DNA from: Calamus simplicifolius
Taxonomy: Eukaryota > Streptophyta > Magnoliopsida > Arecales > Arecaceae
Length of the DNA: 64,000 nt
NCBI GenBank assembly: GCA_900491605.1
Contig: UESW01000107.1
Location: forward strand, 1-64,000
Direction: 5' to 3'
Every line of letters begins with the position of its first letter. Position 1 is the stretch's first letter. The notes beneath the pieces are model-generated. The model was not told where the DNA came from. It was given only the letters and a program-made list of their open reading frames with translations, and did not search any database. A program made the position numbers and the translations under genes. Below, in pieces: positions 35,379 through 46,842 of the stretch.

Positions 35379-36572
35379 TTAAGATACAAAAGCTAAGTTA
35401 TTGTAAGTATCTCTAAATGATGATCTAGTCCTAATACCATGAGATGGATCACTTAAAATTAACTCTTTAGGATGATTATGAATGTACCTCCATTCCCTTT
35501 CTAATTCATCGTTACCTTGAGATTCTTCAAGTTGGTTCTTGTCATTTTCTTCATTTACCTCTTTGTCTTCCAATGTGATTTTCTTGAGTTGACCTTTAAT
35601 TTCATCTGCATCATTTAATCCATTTCTCTTCCTTGATAGAAGATCATTAGATTCATCAAATATAACATGAATTGATTCCTCAACCACTAGAGTCTTTTTA
35701 TTAAATATCCTATAAGCTCTACTATGAGAAGAATAACCAAGGAAAATGCCTTCATTAGATTTAGCATCAAATTTTTCAAGGTTCAATTTTTTATTGTTCA
35801 AAACAAAACATCGGCAACCAAAAGCATGGAAATAACCAATATTGAGTTTTCTTTCTTTTCAAAGTTCATATGGGGTCTTTTTCAAAATAGGTCTAATTAA
35901 TGCATGGTTTAAAACATAACATGTTGTGTTAATAGCTTCAGCCCAAAAATACTTTCGGAGATTACTCTCACACAGCATGGTATGGGCCATTTCTTCTAAA
36001 GTTTTGTTCTTTCTTTCTACTACTCATTTTGTTGGGGTGTCCTAGGTGTAGAAAAATTATGCTCAATATCATTTTTATTACAAAATTTTTTTAAAGACTA
36101 TTTTTCAAACTCTTTGCAATGATCACTCCGAATCGATAAAAGAAGAACTCTTTTTATTTGTAATCTTTTGAAACATTTTTTGAAATGTAAGAAAAGATTC
36201 ATCTTTGCTAGCCAAAAACAAAACCTATGTAAATTTTGTAAAATCATTGATCACAACAAAACCATATCTTTTTCCACCTAGACTAGTGGTTCTTGTTAGA
36301 CCAAACAAGTCCACATGCAAGAGTTTCAAAGGTCTAGTGGTAGAAACCAAGTTTCTCGATTTAAAAGATACTCGAGTTTATCTTTTAAATTGACAAGCAT
36401 CACATATTTTATCTTTTTCAAAAACTAGTTTTGGCAAACCATTCACTAAATCCTTTTTAATTAGTTTAGATAATAAATCCATACTTGCATGAGCTAATCT
36501 ACGATGCCACAGCCAACTATCATCAGTTTTAGCATTCATAGCAACTAGGCATTCAATATTTTGGCCATACAA
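35379..36572 (-). pseudogene. pol: Element E integrase and GAG-pre-integrase (decayed pol)
   Basis: 36378-36572 shows DDSWLWHRRLAHASMDLLSK and KICDACQF, the HHCC region. The integrase core (about 35860-36370) is in broken frames: the TPRT/PQ..GVVERK region is damaged near 36030. The C-terminal part, 35379-35801, has FDAKSNEGIFLGYSSHSRAY, a hallmark of the Copia integrase C-terminus, followed by an acidic linker. Confidence 0.87.
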
Positions 36573-36599
36573 ATCATTTAAATCAACAATGTATACATT

Positions 36600-36910
36600 A
36601 CCATGCCTATGACCAATAAATTTTATGCACTCATCAGCAGAATTTACAACAATACATAAGGATGATTCAAATGTAACTCTAAAACCTTTATCACATAATT
36701 GACTAATGCTAAGCAGATTATGTTTTAGACCATCTACAAGCAGAACATTATCAATGTAAGCATGAGGTGCGATACCTATTTTACCTATGTCAATTATTTT
36801 ACCTTGGCCATTATCTCCAAAAGTAACAACACCTTCATCTTTGCATCCAAAGTGATGAATTATGATTCATCACCTGTCAAAATTGAGCATCCGCTATCCA
36901 AGTACCATTT
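36600..36910 (-). pseudogene. pol: Element E aspartic protease (decayed pol)
   Basis: The DSG active site is encoded at 36890-36898 (minus). It is followed by text matching FITLEAKDEGVVTFGDNGQG with a local frame break, then the ISQLCDKGF linker. The order after gag is the Copia order. Confidence 0.8.
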
Positions 36911-37547
36911 TCTTTTAGTTGCTCGGGTTATAAGACACACCTGCATACAAATTTAAGTCTGACTTTTAGGTACCCAAACTTTCTTGGGTCCTTCAGGGTT
37001 AGCTAAGATAGTTCCTTTCGAAACCCATATTTTTCTAACATTTGTGCATGACAAGTATAAGCTTTGTATCTAGATTTATCATATTTAAAACATATAATCT
37101 TTGTAAAATCATCAGCATGCACATAAATATTTTTCAAAATTATTATCATTTTAAAGGATCATCTCCAAGTCTGGCTTTATTGTAAATAGCTCTTTGACTA
37201 TTAAGAATCATTTTTAATTTATTTGAACTCAAAGTAAATTTATCTATAATAGGTTTTAATCTATCTACTTTAATTTTCAAATCTTAATGTTGCCCAGATG
37301 TAGTAACCCAAGAGGGGGGGTGAATTGGGTATTTAAAAATTAATTACTAGCGTAGATATATGCTTAATCACTAGTTTAAAAAAAATTAGTTCGCAGCGGT
37401 GTAGTGGAGTGCATGAAACAAAATCACACACAATAAGCAATCATAAACACAATAGGGTTTATAGTGGTTTGATGCCAAACTCGGCTCCTACGTCCACTCC
37501 CCCAAAACCCTTTGAGAATTTCACTAATCGTATCACAACGATTACAA

Positions 37548-37745
37548 CCCCTAGCCTTCCCGGCTAGTCCTCTTGTTTCATGGCACAAGGCAGCCAAACC
37601 CCTAGCCTTCCCAGCTAGTCCTCTTGTTTAACGGCACAAGAAGCCAAGCCCCTAGCCTTCCCGGCTAGTCCTCTTGTTTAACGGCACAAGAAAGCCAAAC
37701 CCTAGCCTTCCCGGCTAGTCCTCTTGTTTAACGGCACAAGGGAGC
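37548..37745. repeat. About 60-bp tandem repeat in solo LTR F
   Basis: Four tandem copies of a unit of about 60 bases contain CCTAGCCTTCCCGGCTAG and CTCTTGTTTAACGGCACAAG. Other LTRs of the window have one or two diverged copies of this block (CCTAGCC..GGCTAGCAACTTGTTT), so F has expanded it. Confidence 0.8.
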
Positions 37746-38379
37746 CAAACAACAATCTTAGGGTTATCTCTAACCCTATTACAAATAATTTCAGAATAGT
37801 TAACAAATAGCTCCTAACTTGAGCAAATATTCAAAAAGTACTTTACAAATTTGAAGCAAATCTTCAACAGTGAATGTGGATCTCCGAGGCAGCTGAGACT
37901 TTTGAATGCTTCACCAGATCTGGATGACTTGAGCAAGGATTGAGGTTTGTCAACTTCATAGCACAAGAACTTGCTCTTTAACACTCTGAAAAATATGCAA
38001 TGAACACTCTCTTTTGATTTCTTTCTTTCTCTTTTTCTTTTTCAAATTTTCAAAGATTCGTCAACAAAATCGTCAAGAATCATCTAGGTGTTCCTCTGAT
38101 CACATCTATTTAAACCAAAACAAAAATAATGTCCGTTAGACACATTGGTAAATAGAGGAAATTAAAAACGGAAAGAAATATAACCGTTTGAATTTATTTC
38201 CCTAATTTAATCCTTTGGCAAAGAAAGATCTCTATCAAACACCAAAAGAAAATGTCAGTAACCATGAAAACAGAAATATAATTAAAAGAGAGATAGCATT
38301 TAATATTTGAGAGAGGTGGTTGGCTGGACATAATTTCCAGCAGCTCCTCTGGAAGTTGTGCGACCATGGAAGAAAGGGG

Positions 38380-39440
38380 AAAAGATCTAAAGCTAGCTAA
38401 GCAAGCTAGCTAAACATCCCAAGCTAGCTAGCTAGCTAGCAAGGCTCCATGGCAAGAAATCAGCCTCAATTCAAAATAAAGCTAGCTAGCTAGCTCAATT
38501 TAAATTCCACACGGCTGAAAAAGGAAACCAGCAAAAATAGTTAACTCCCCAGTTAGCTTTCTTGAATGAGTGCACGGCTTGGAGGTGAAAAATCTGCCAT
38601 ATAAATAAAGTAGTTAGCTCTTTATGTGGCTAAGGCTCAAACTAGTTAGCTTTTTAGCTAACTAGCCACAATAACAAGCATCCAACGTTTTCATGAACAG
38701 AGAGCATTGAAAAATAGCTAGCTCTTTAGTTAGCTATCTTAAAAGTGCATGAGGCCAGGTTAAAAGTAGTTAGCTCTAGAGCTAACTCAATTTAAAAACT
38801 TTCATGCGGCTGAAGAGGAATGAATAAAGTAGTTAACTTCCCAGTTAGCTAGATAAAAGGTTAACTCTACCATGCAAAAAAGTAGTTAGCTTGCTAGCTA
38901 ACTCAATTCAAAATCATGCGCCTGGGAGAAAGCTTAAAATGATAAAGTAGTTAGCTTGTTAGCTAACTAGATAAAAGTAAACCCATTCATGACAAAGATA
39001 GTTAACTTGTTAGCTAACTCTATTCAAAATTTTCATGCAACATAGAGGGAGAAAAGAAAAAGTAGCTAGCTGTTAAGCCAACTGCTTTCACAATTCATTC
39101 GGCCATGAATAATAGAGAGAAAAGATAGTTAGCTTGTTAGCTAACTCTATGAAAAAGTTCATGGTGCCGCCCAAGGGGAAGCTAGCTCTTAGCCCAAGCT
39201 CCATTCGGCCAGCAAAATTTGCAACAAAAAAAAAAAGTTACTCACAAAGGTTAACAAGTTAGCTAAGGAGAGGAGAGAAGTTAGCTCACAAGCTAACTTA
39301 ATATTGAAACCATTCGGCCAGCCTGTTACAAGGAAGAATAGCTAGCTTACAAGCCAACTCAAGATGTTCATGGTTCAGCTAGGCTTATTTGTGAGAGGAG
39401 AAATGATTAGCTAGCATGAGGAGGAAACTAGCTGAGGGAA
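38380..39440. promoter_or_regulatory. Palindromic word array in LTR F
   Basis: More than 20 words of the form AGTTAGCTNGTTAGCTAAC, TAGCTAGCTAGCTA and similar occur over about 1 kb. The core GTTAGCTAAC is palindromic. It is the longest of the arrays and differs in word from all other families here. Confidence 0.75.
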
Positions 39441-40951
39441 ATAAGCTAGCTTACATAGTCATGCAAAAATCCAAGCAATAAAGAATCAATTAGCTATATT
39501 TTAGACAAAAGAAAATAAGCTTCTATGCAACAAATAAAATTTTACTTGATAAGGCTCACCTGTACAACACTTGTACATCCCTGCAATAATATTAATTTTC
39601 CTAATAAACATAGTCTTAATTGTTTTGTAATCATCAAAATCAATGTAGGGGCCAACACTTAATTTTTCTTAAATAAGGATTTATTTTCTTTTGAAATTCT
39701 TTCTTTTTCAAAACTTAGATTTTTGATATCATTCTTCAATTCTTTATTTTTTGAACTTCAGTCAGCAAAATATCAAGCAATTCATAGAATGCACCATGTA
39801 ATTCATCAAAAGTAAAGTCATCTAAAAAGCTAGGACTTACCTCATCATTAGTTGCCATGAAGCATACATTGGCGACTTTATTTTTATCTTCCTCTTTGAA
39901 ACTTGTAACTTCACTGGCACTCCAAGTCGCTAATATGGCTTTCTTCTTTATTCTTTTGAGTCCTTTTTTCAGTTGAGGACATTCTGATTTGATATGTCCC
40001 TACTTTTGGCACTCGTAGCATATTAGAGGCTGAGCTTTCTCCTTTTCTTTACTGTATTCTCCTTTTATGAGTTGTTTTCTTCTTTCTCAATTTTTTTCTT
40101 CTCATAAATTTTTTGAATTTTTGAGAGATAGGAGCCATTTCATCATCCTCCTCACTGTCACTGGTTATTTCCTTGCTTTCATCATTTTAAGTAGCACTTT
40201 TTAAGGCTATAGTCATTTTCTTCTTTGATTCATCTTCATCAATGTGTTGTCTTGCTGAAACTCATGAGTTATCAATGAACCAACTAGTTTTTCAAGTGAT
40301 AGTGTGTTGAAGTCCTTGGCTTCTTGAATTGCAGTAACCTAGTTCTCCCAAGACCTAGGCAAGGATCTCAAAATCTTTCTAACAAGATCACCATTAGTAT
40401 AAGTTTTTTCTAGGCTTTTCAGCCCATTATAATGTTGGTAAACCTTGTAAATATATCAATAATTTTTTTAGCAGAATCCATTTTGAATAATTCATATTTA
40501 TGAACAAGAATGTTTATTTTGGATTCCTTAACTTGATTTGTACCCTCATGGGTGACTTCAAGTCTATCCCAGATTTTCTTAGCAGAATTGCAAGTGGAAA
40601 TGCGATTAAATTCATTTGCATCAAGTGATCAATAAAGCACGTTCATTGCTTTAGCATTGAATTAAGCTAACTTCTTATCTTGCTCATCCCATTTTGTTTT
40701 TGGCTTTAAGATGTCAAAACCATTAGTCTTGATAGTGGGTATGTGTGGGCCATTGATTATGATTCCTCATAAATCTTAATCTAGTGCTTGGATGAAGATT
40801 TTCATCCGTGCTTTGCAATAAGTGTAGTTTGTTCCATTGAACAAAGGTAGTCTATTAGTTGACTGTCCCTCAATCAAAACTGATCTCATTTGGATTGCTA
40901 ATGATCTTTGGCTCCAAGCTTGTTAAAGCAAAAGAAATCAGGAGCATGCTA

Positions 40952-40963
40952 CTTTGATACCAC
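40952..40963 (-). other. Primer-binding site of element E (one altered base)
   Basis: The minus strand reads TGGTATCAAAGT next to the LTR at 40965. The expected TGGTATCAGAGC has changed G to A at one site and at the last base. Confidence 0.8.
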
Positions 40964-40964
40964 T

Positions 40965-43068
40965 TGTTTTCGATAGGTAGCAAACCAAGAGGGGGGGATG
41001 AATTGGGTTTCTTAAAAAATTATTGCGCAGATATATGCTTTCAGCAAATCAAAATTTAATTGGAAGTGGTGTGGTGAAGTGAACACAAAGATATCACATA
41101 GAATATGCAAGCAATCACAAACACAAGGATTTTTATAGTGGTTTGGTGCCAACCCTGCACCTACGACCACTCCCCAAGAATTTCTTAAAAATTTTACTCC
41201 AATCATTTCACCAAACGATTACAACCCTAGCCTTATCCGGCTAGCAACTTGTTTTCATGGCACAAGGAGGCCAAACTACCAAGGGTTAAACCCAAATCTT
41301 TACAAGATTCAAAAACAAGTTCAAAAAATATTAAGAACACAAAGCTCATAAGATGAGCAGATATTTAGAAATAAATACTTTACAATTTCATAGACAACTC
41401 CTCAAATAAACTTTTTTTGAATGCACTTCAATAATAAATGAAGTTTTCTTTGAAGTAGCTGAAGCCTTCAGTGCTTTTGGAAGCCTTGATGATTTAGCAA
41501 AGCAATCACTAATCTTCAAGCGCTTTCAATGCACAGCTACCTTTCTTTCTTTTCTTTGAACAGCATGGATGTATGCAATAAATCTCTACTGTTCACCACA
41601 CTTTGTCTTCCACTCCGTCCCCATTGACATCAAGGCTATTTAAGGTGATTGAACTGAAAAACTAGCCGTTAGAACTGAAACAGAATTAAAGAAAAGAAGA
41701 ACAAGAGTAAAAATAACCGTTGGAGAAATTTTTCAAAATATTAAATGATCTATCAGTCAACCAGAGTAGAAAGAGGAGAGAGCTTCGTTGTCTTCCTTAG
41801 AAGTTCAATAGAATCAACATCTAGTCATCTTAGAGACAAGAGAGCATCTATCCAGGCAGCTAAAGATCAAGTCTAGTTGGCTGGAATAGATCCTCAGTTG
41901 ACTTAGATCCAAAGAACTTACGCCCAGGTGAAGTGGAGTTAACTACCCAGTTAACTAGATGAAGGGGTCAGCTAACTAGAGCATAAAATCAATTGTGCAG
42001 AGAATGAAGCCAGCATCCATAGTTAGCTGGATGTGAAATCCAATTAACTGATACAAAGTAACATTCGGCCAGGGAGAAAGTGCAGTATTACTTAGTTGAT
42101 TGGATGAAAAAAATCCAGTTAACTAAAACATAAGAGCAACCGGCCAGGGAATAAAGGTAGCTTAGCCAGTTGACTAGATGTGAAATCCAGTTATCTGGTT
42201 TGAAGGGATGTTTGGTCAGGGAGCAAAATCAGCATCGCTAGTTGACTGGATGTAAGATCCAGTTAACTAGATCGAAGTGGCATTCGAAAGTAGAGAAGTC
42301 AGCTTGCTTACTTGACTGGATGTAAAATCTAGATAACTAGAACCAAGTATCATTTGTCCAGGAGGAACAGGTAGCATAGCTAGTTGACTGGATGACAAAT
42401 CCAGTTAACTAGATTTAAGTAGCATTCGGCCAAGAAGAGTTCTCATGCCAATCTAGTTGACTGGAGATGAACTCCAGTTGACTAGATTCAAGAGGGGTTC
42501 AGTTGAGTTTACTGAACACATATTTTAGTTGACTAGGATCTTCCTTTAGTTAGCTGAGCAAAGGAAACCCACATCATGGCAAGGTAGAGAATGAATCTAG
42601 TTGACTAGATTTGATCCCCAGTTAACTATTTCCACATATGATTCAGCCAAAGCAACTGAGCATTGAATTTAGTTGACTAGAGTCTCACTCTAGTTAACTT
42701 GAATTCAAGGTGGTTCGGCCAGATGACTGCGTGAGAGATTCTAGTTAGTTAAAATCTCACTCTAGTTGACTTTTTTGAAGCAAGGATCGGCCATAGCACT
42801 CCACATGGAATTTAGTTGACTAGAGACTCACTCTAGCTAACTTGTATTCAATGTGGTTTGGCTAGAGCATTGTAGAAGCAGTTCAGTTGGCTAAAAAGAT
42901 AACTCCAGTTGGTCAAAGGACCTGAAAGCATTTGAGATGACTTTGTAACTCATTGAAATATCTTCTTGATATGTTGTATTTACCTGCAATGATCTTTGTC
43001 TCCATAATAAACACATTAGTACCCTACTTAATTATTTTGTAATCATCAAAATTAACACAGGGTCAATA
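40965..43068 (-). repeat. 5' LTR of element E
   Basis: It starts TGTTTTCGATAGGTAGCAAA and ends GGGTCAATA. It matches the 3' LTR of E and is uninterrupted, so it preserves the empty site of the solo LTR insertion near 42335. Its palindromic array spans about 41870-42910. Confidence 0.93.
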
Positions 43069-43200
43069 GGTAACTACTCCTCCATCTTTTGCTTCCAAAG
43101 TGATGAATTGGGATTCATCATCAATCATGTGTCTTCAGCATCCGCTATCTAAATATCATTTTCTTTTAGTTGCTCGGGGTGCAAGACACACCTGCATCCA
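43069..43200 (-). pseudogene. pol: Element D protease, remaining part (split by E)
   Basis: The DSG active site is encoded at 43141-43149 (minus). Reading on, the coding text runs to GGVVT and stops at the insertion point. The next residues (FGDN) lie on the other side of E at about 27070-27089. A stop codon precedes YLDSGC. This split confirms that E entered D's protease region. Confidence 0.85.
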
Positions 43201-43209
43201 TAATGTCAA

Positions 43210-44706
43210 GTCTTCATCTTAGGTACCCAAGCTTTTTTGGGTCCTTTGGGGTTAATCAGCATTGTTCCTTTTGGAACCCATATCTTATTAACATTGTGTG
43301 TATAATATGAATATGCTTTGTGACTAGGTTTTTCACATTTAAAACATGTAATTTTTACATAATCACTATCATTCATAAAAATATTTTTAAGAATTTTTGT
43401 CTCTTTATAGTATCGTATCCACGATCGGCTTTGTTGTAAATTGCTCTTTGACTATTAAGAATCATTTCTAATTTATTTGAGCTCATAGTAAACTTCTCTA
43501 CTATAGGTTTTAATCTATCTACTTCATTTTTTAAGTCTTTATTTTCTTGAAGCAAAGATTTATTTTTCTTTGAAAGTTTTTATTTTTCAAACCTTAAGTT
43601 TTTGACTTGATTTTTCAATTCCTTGTTTTTAGAACTTAAGTTAGCAAAATTATCAACTAATTCATAAAATGCACTATGCAATTCTTCAAAAGTAAAGTCA
43701 TCTAAGAAACTAGGGCTTACCTCTTCATTATCTGCCATGAAGCATAGGTTGGCTTCCTCATTCTTTTCATCTTTCTCGAAGCTTAATTCATCACTATCAC
43801 TCCAAGTGGCAATCATTGCTTTCTTCTTGAATTTCTTAGGACCTTTCTTCAACAGAGGGCATTCAAATTTAAAATGACCCAGCTTTTACATTCAAATTTT
43901 TTCTTCCTCATAAATTTCTTAAATTTTTGAGTGATAAGTGCCATCTCCTCATCCTCCTCACTATCACTAGTGCTTTCCTCACTTTCTTCATTTAGTGTAG
44001 CACTCTTTGGTGCCATTATTCTTTTCTTCTTTGACTCATCCTCATCAAGATGTTGTCGCTGTTGCAGCTCATGAGTTATTAATTGACTTAACCAATTCTT
44101 GTAATGATAGAGAATTGAGGTCCTTGGCTTCTTGTATTGTAGTGACTTTAGCCTCCCAAGACCTAGGGAAAGATCTTAAAATTTTCTAACAAGTTCACTA
44201 TTAGTATAAGATTTTTTAAGGCTGTTCACCCATTAATGATATCGGTAAACCTTATAAACATATCGGTAATATTTTAGTAGAATCTATTTTAAACAATTCA
44301 TATTTATGCACAAGCATATTTATTTTGGATTCTTTAACTTAATTAGTACCCTTATGGGTAACTTCTAATCTATCCCATATTTTTTTAGTAGAACAGCAAG
44401 TGAAAATGCGATTAAACTTATTAGCATCCAATGAACAATATAGAATATTCATAGCTTTAGCATTGAGCTGAGCCATCTTCTTATCATGTTCATCCCATTC
44501 TGTTTTCGATTTGAAAATTTCCATGCCATTTGATCTTATTGTGTGTGTGTGAGGACCATGCAATATGATATTCTATAGATCATAGTCAAGTGCTTGGATG
44601 AAGATTTTCATTCTAGCTTTCCAATAAGTGTAATTAATGCCATTAAACAGAGGTGGTCTATTTGTGGATTGCCCTCACTTAATAGAGAACTCACTTGGGC
44701 TGCCAT
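43210..44706 (-). pseudogene. gag: Element D gag (decayed)
   Basis: It begins MAAQVSSLLSEGNP at 44706. Visible pieces are AQLNAKAMNILYCSLDANKF (44339-44563), KFKKKAMIATWSDSDELSFE with an acidic patch (43580-43852) and a coiled coil ending ERGYDTI-like (43373-43555). The first zinc knuckle is almost lost near 43870 by a small deletion. The second, near 43330-43350, reads CFKCEKPSHKAYSY with the last Cys replaced. Confidence 0.85.
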
Positions 44707-44743
44707 GATCTTTGGCTTAAAGATTTTTAAGGCTTAGAAATAA

Positions 44744-44755
44744 GAGCAATACCAC
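44744..44755 (-). other. Decayed primer-binding site of element D
   Basis: The minus strand reads GTGGTATTGCTC beside the LTR at 44757. TGGTAT is preserved but the CAGAGC part is altered. Confidence 0.65.
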
Positions 44756-44756
44756 T

Positions 44757-46842
44757 TGTTTCCCAGATATTGCAACCCAAGAGGAAGGGTGAATTGAGTT
44801 CTTTTAAAAATATTAATTAGCAAATATGTGCCCTTTTTTTAATTTTAGAATTTAATGGAAAGTGATGTGAAGTGTAGAGAGAATGTTCAAGCACCATAGA
44901 AATTTAAATCACACAAACACAAACAATTGATAGTGGTTTGGTGCCAAACCCAGCACCTGCATCCACTCCCCAAGAATCCTTTGGAAATTTTTACTAACCA
45001 TCCTAGCCAATATGGCTAGCAACTTATTTATGGGCACAAGAAAGCCTTACACCTAGCCTTCCGGGCTAGTATCTTGTTTCTAGGCACAAGGAAGCCTTAC
45101 ACTAATCTCACGGGTAAATCTCTATCCTTACAAGTTTTACCACCGTGAAACTTAAACACAAGCACAATAATGTCAAGGGTGTATATAGGAAATTCCTTAG
45201 ATGAGCATATATTCAAAACAAATACTTTACAAATTTTGAAGAATACTCCATAAGATAATTTTTTTCTTGGATGAATGAATAAAGCCTTTGATGAAGCTAG
45301 AATGCTCTTCAGATGTGGTTGGAGCTTCAACATCACTTTCACTGATGAAGAATTGAAAGCTCTTGAAGTGGCTCACTCAATATGGCACTCTGCAGAATTT
45401 TTGAATCTCTCTTTGAATTGTATCTGCCTTTCCTTCTCCCTTTTTGTTCTCTCTTGGATTCCTTGAAAGCTTAGAACAACAGCCTATTTATAGGCAAAGT
45501 CCAGAACACGATCATTTGGAGATAGAGTGGGCATTAAAAGCATGCATTGAAAAATGATGTGCAAGCAATGAAGGCCGGTAGCCATTATTTGAAAAACCCA
45601 CACCAAGCCGTAAGATAAAAATTGCAGTCTTTATGAGTCAGACGGCGACATTAAAGCGGCAAGGTTTGAAAAGTAGTCACCAAGCCATGGAAAAAATTTT
45701 CATTTATGAGAGAAGAATGGTGGCATTGAAGAGAGCAGGTGGCCAGTTTGAAAAAATAATCCCCAAGCTATAGAAAAAAAAATTACTAAGAAGAATGTCA
45801 TCTTTGAAAGCTAGAAGATAAAGTCTTTAGACATAGAATGGATAGTTTGAAAATGATTTTGCGTTCATCAGAGAAAAACGGTGGTATTAAAAATAACAAT
45901 TAAAGAGCAAGCTCCAAGTCATCGATGTTGCAGAAAAATGGCAACATTAAAAGCTTCAGACATAGAGAAATGGCGAGCAGAAATGGAAAGACTCTTTCCT
46001 AAAAAGAGTTGAAAAAAAATCAGAGAGAGACAGACTCGTTGGGTGCCCAATTGGGCGCCTAACGTTGGAATATTCCTTCGTTGTGCACCCAATTGGGTGC
46101 CTAACTTAAAGATTCCCTGAGTTGGGCACCCAATTGGGTGCCTAACTCTGTGTTGGGTGCCCAATTGGGCGCCTAACTCAACTATTTGCTTTAGTTGGGC
46201 ACCCAATTGGGCACCTAACTTTGTGTTGGGCACCCAATTGGGTGCCTAACAAAAGTTTTCTTATAGTTTGGCGCCCAACTAGGCACCTAACTCCATGTTA
46301 GGTGTCCAGTTGGGTGCCTAACATTCTTTTCCCATGAGTTGGATGCCTAACTCCAATTCCAATGTGATTTTGGGATTTTTGCTTCATAACTCCAATTCTA
46401 AATGGGATTTTTTCTTCGTAAGAGTGCTAAGAAAAATTCTAACAAGTGCTTGCTCAAAAATCCAGTAAAACATTTAAGTCCAGTGCAAAATAAATTAATA
46501 AAAATTCAGATAGATAGGGATGCTTCAAAAAATAAGTTTCACGTGAAGAATATCCAAAGCCAGTTCGGTACATCTTGAAAAACAGAAACAATCTGAAACA
46601 TGAAATTACTTGTGCAGTCTAGAATTTAAGTTTATTAACAAAATTTTGTTTGAAAATATTTTTTCCTTGAAAACTCATTCACCATCATATCTCTTTACCT
46701 TTCTTACCTTTGATATATGGGATACCTTAATTTGAAGTGATACCTTCCTTCATAATGGATTCCCTGAAATCAATGTCTCAACAAAATTGTTAGTACTATA
46801 CTTAATCATTTTGTATTCATCAAAATCAAGACGAGGTTAACA
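44757..46842 (-). repeat. 5' LTR of element D
   Basis: It starts TGTTTCCCAGATATTGCAAC and ends GAGGTTAACA. It is the partner of 19587-21596. A TATA-like box (CTATTTATAGG) is near 45483. A palindromic array of GTTGGGYGCCCAATTGGG words is at about 46035-46350. Confidence 0.93.

Larger units (their letters stand above)
37288..39657 (-). mobile_element. Solo LTR F, target duplication CTTAA
   Basis: It starts TGTTGCCCAGATGTAGTAAC and ends AGGGGCCAACA, 2370 bases. CTTAA flanks it on both sides (37283-37287, 39658-39662). It has a repeated U5-side segment (four copies of CTAGCCTTCCCGGCTAGTCC with CTTGTTTAACGGCACAAG, about 37550-37740), a TATTTAAA box near 38107 and a dense U3 word array at about 38380-39440. 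Confidence 0.95.
36950..40893 (-). pseudogene. gag: Element E gag, split by solo LTR F
   Basis: The N-terminal part is at 40893 down to 39663, with SVLIEGQSTNRLPLFNGTNY near 40870 and a CCHC-like CYECQK.GHIKSEC near 40000 (one stop within it). The coiled-coil part follows. Solo LTR F (37288-39657) interrupts the coil. The remainder, 36950-37282, includes a corrupted second zinc knuckle near 37090 in which a Cys and the His are replaced by Tyr. WVPK words follow. Confidence 0.85.
27095..43068 (-). mobile_element. Copia element E (Sirevirus type), nested in D
   Basis: A complete two-LTR element with perfect 5-bp duplication GGTAA (27090-27094 and 43069-43073). D's protease coding resumes exactly after the right copy. 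Two solo LTRs were later inserted in it (28465-30437 and 37288-39657). After subtracting them E is about 11.6 kb, and its LTRs are 2097 and 2104 bases. The outer termini read TATTG and CAATA instead of the usual TGTTG and CAACA. Confidence 0.95.
19587..46842 (-). mobile_element. Copia element D (Sirevirus type), host to nested element E
   Basis: Two LTRs of one family bound it (19587-21596 and 44757-46842), with 3' PPT, third ORF, pol and gag in minus orientation between them. Flanks are AACGT (19582-19586) and AACAT (46843-46847), a 4-of-5 match. The mismatch is a CG-to-CA change, as expected of methylated CpG decay. The interrupted target is the tandem array of the MULE, which resumes on the right. 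Element E splits D's protease region. Without E, D is about 11.3 kb. Confidence 0.92.
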
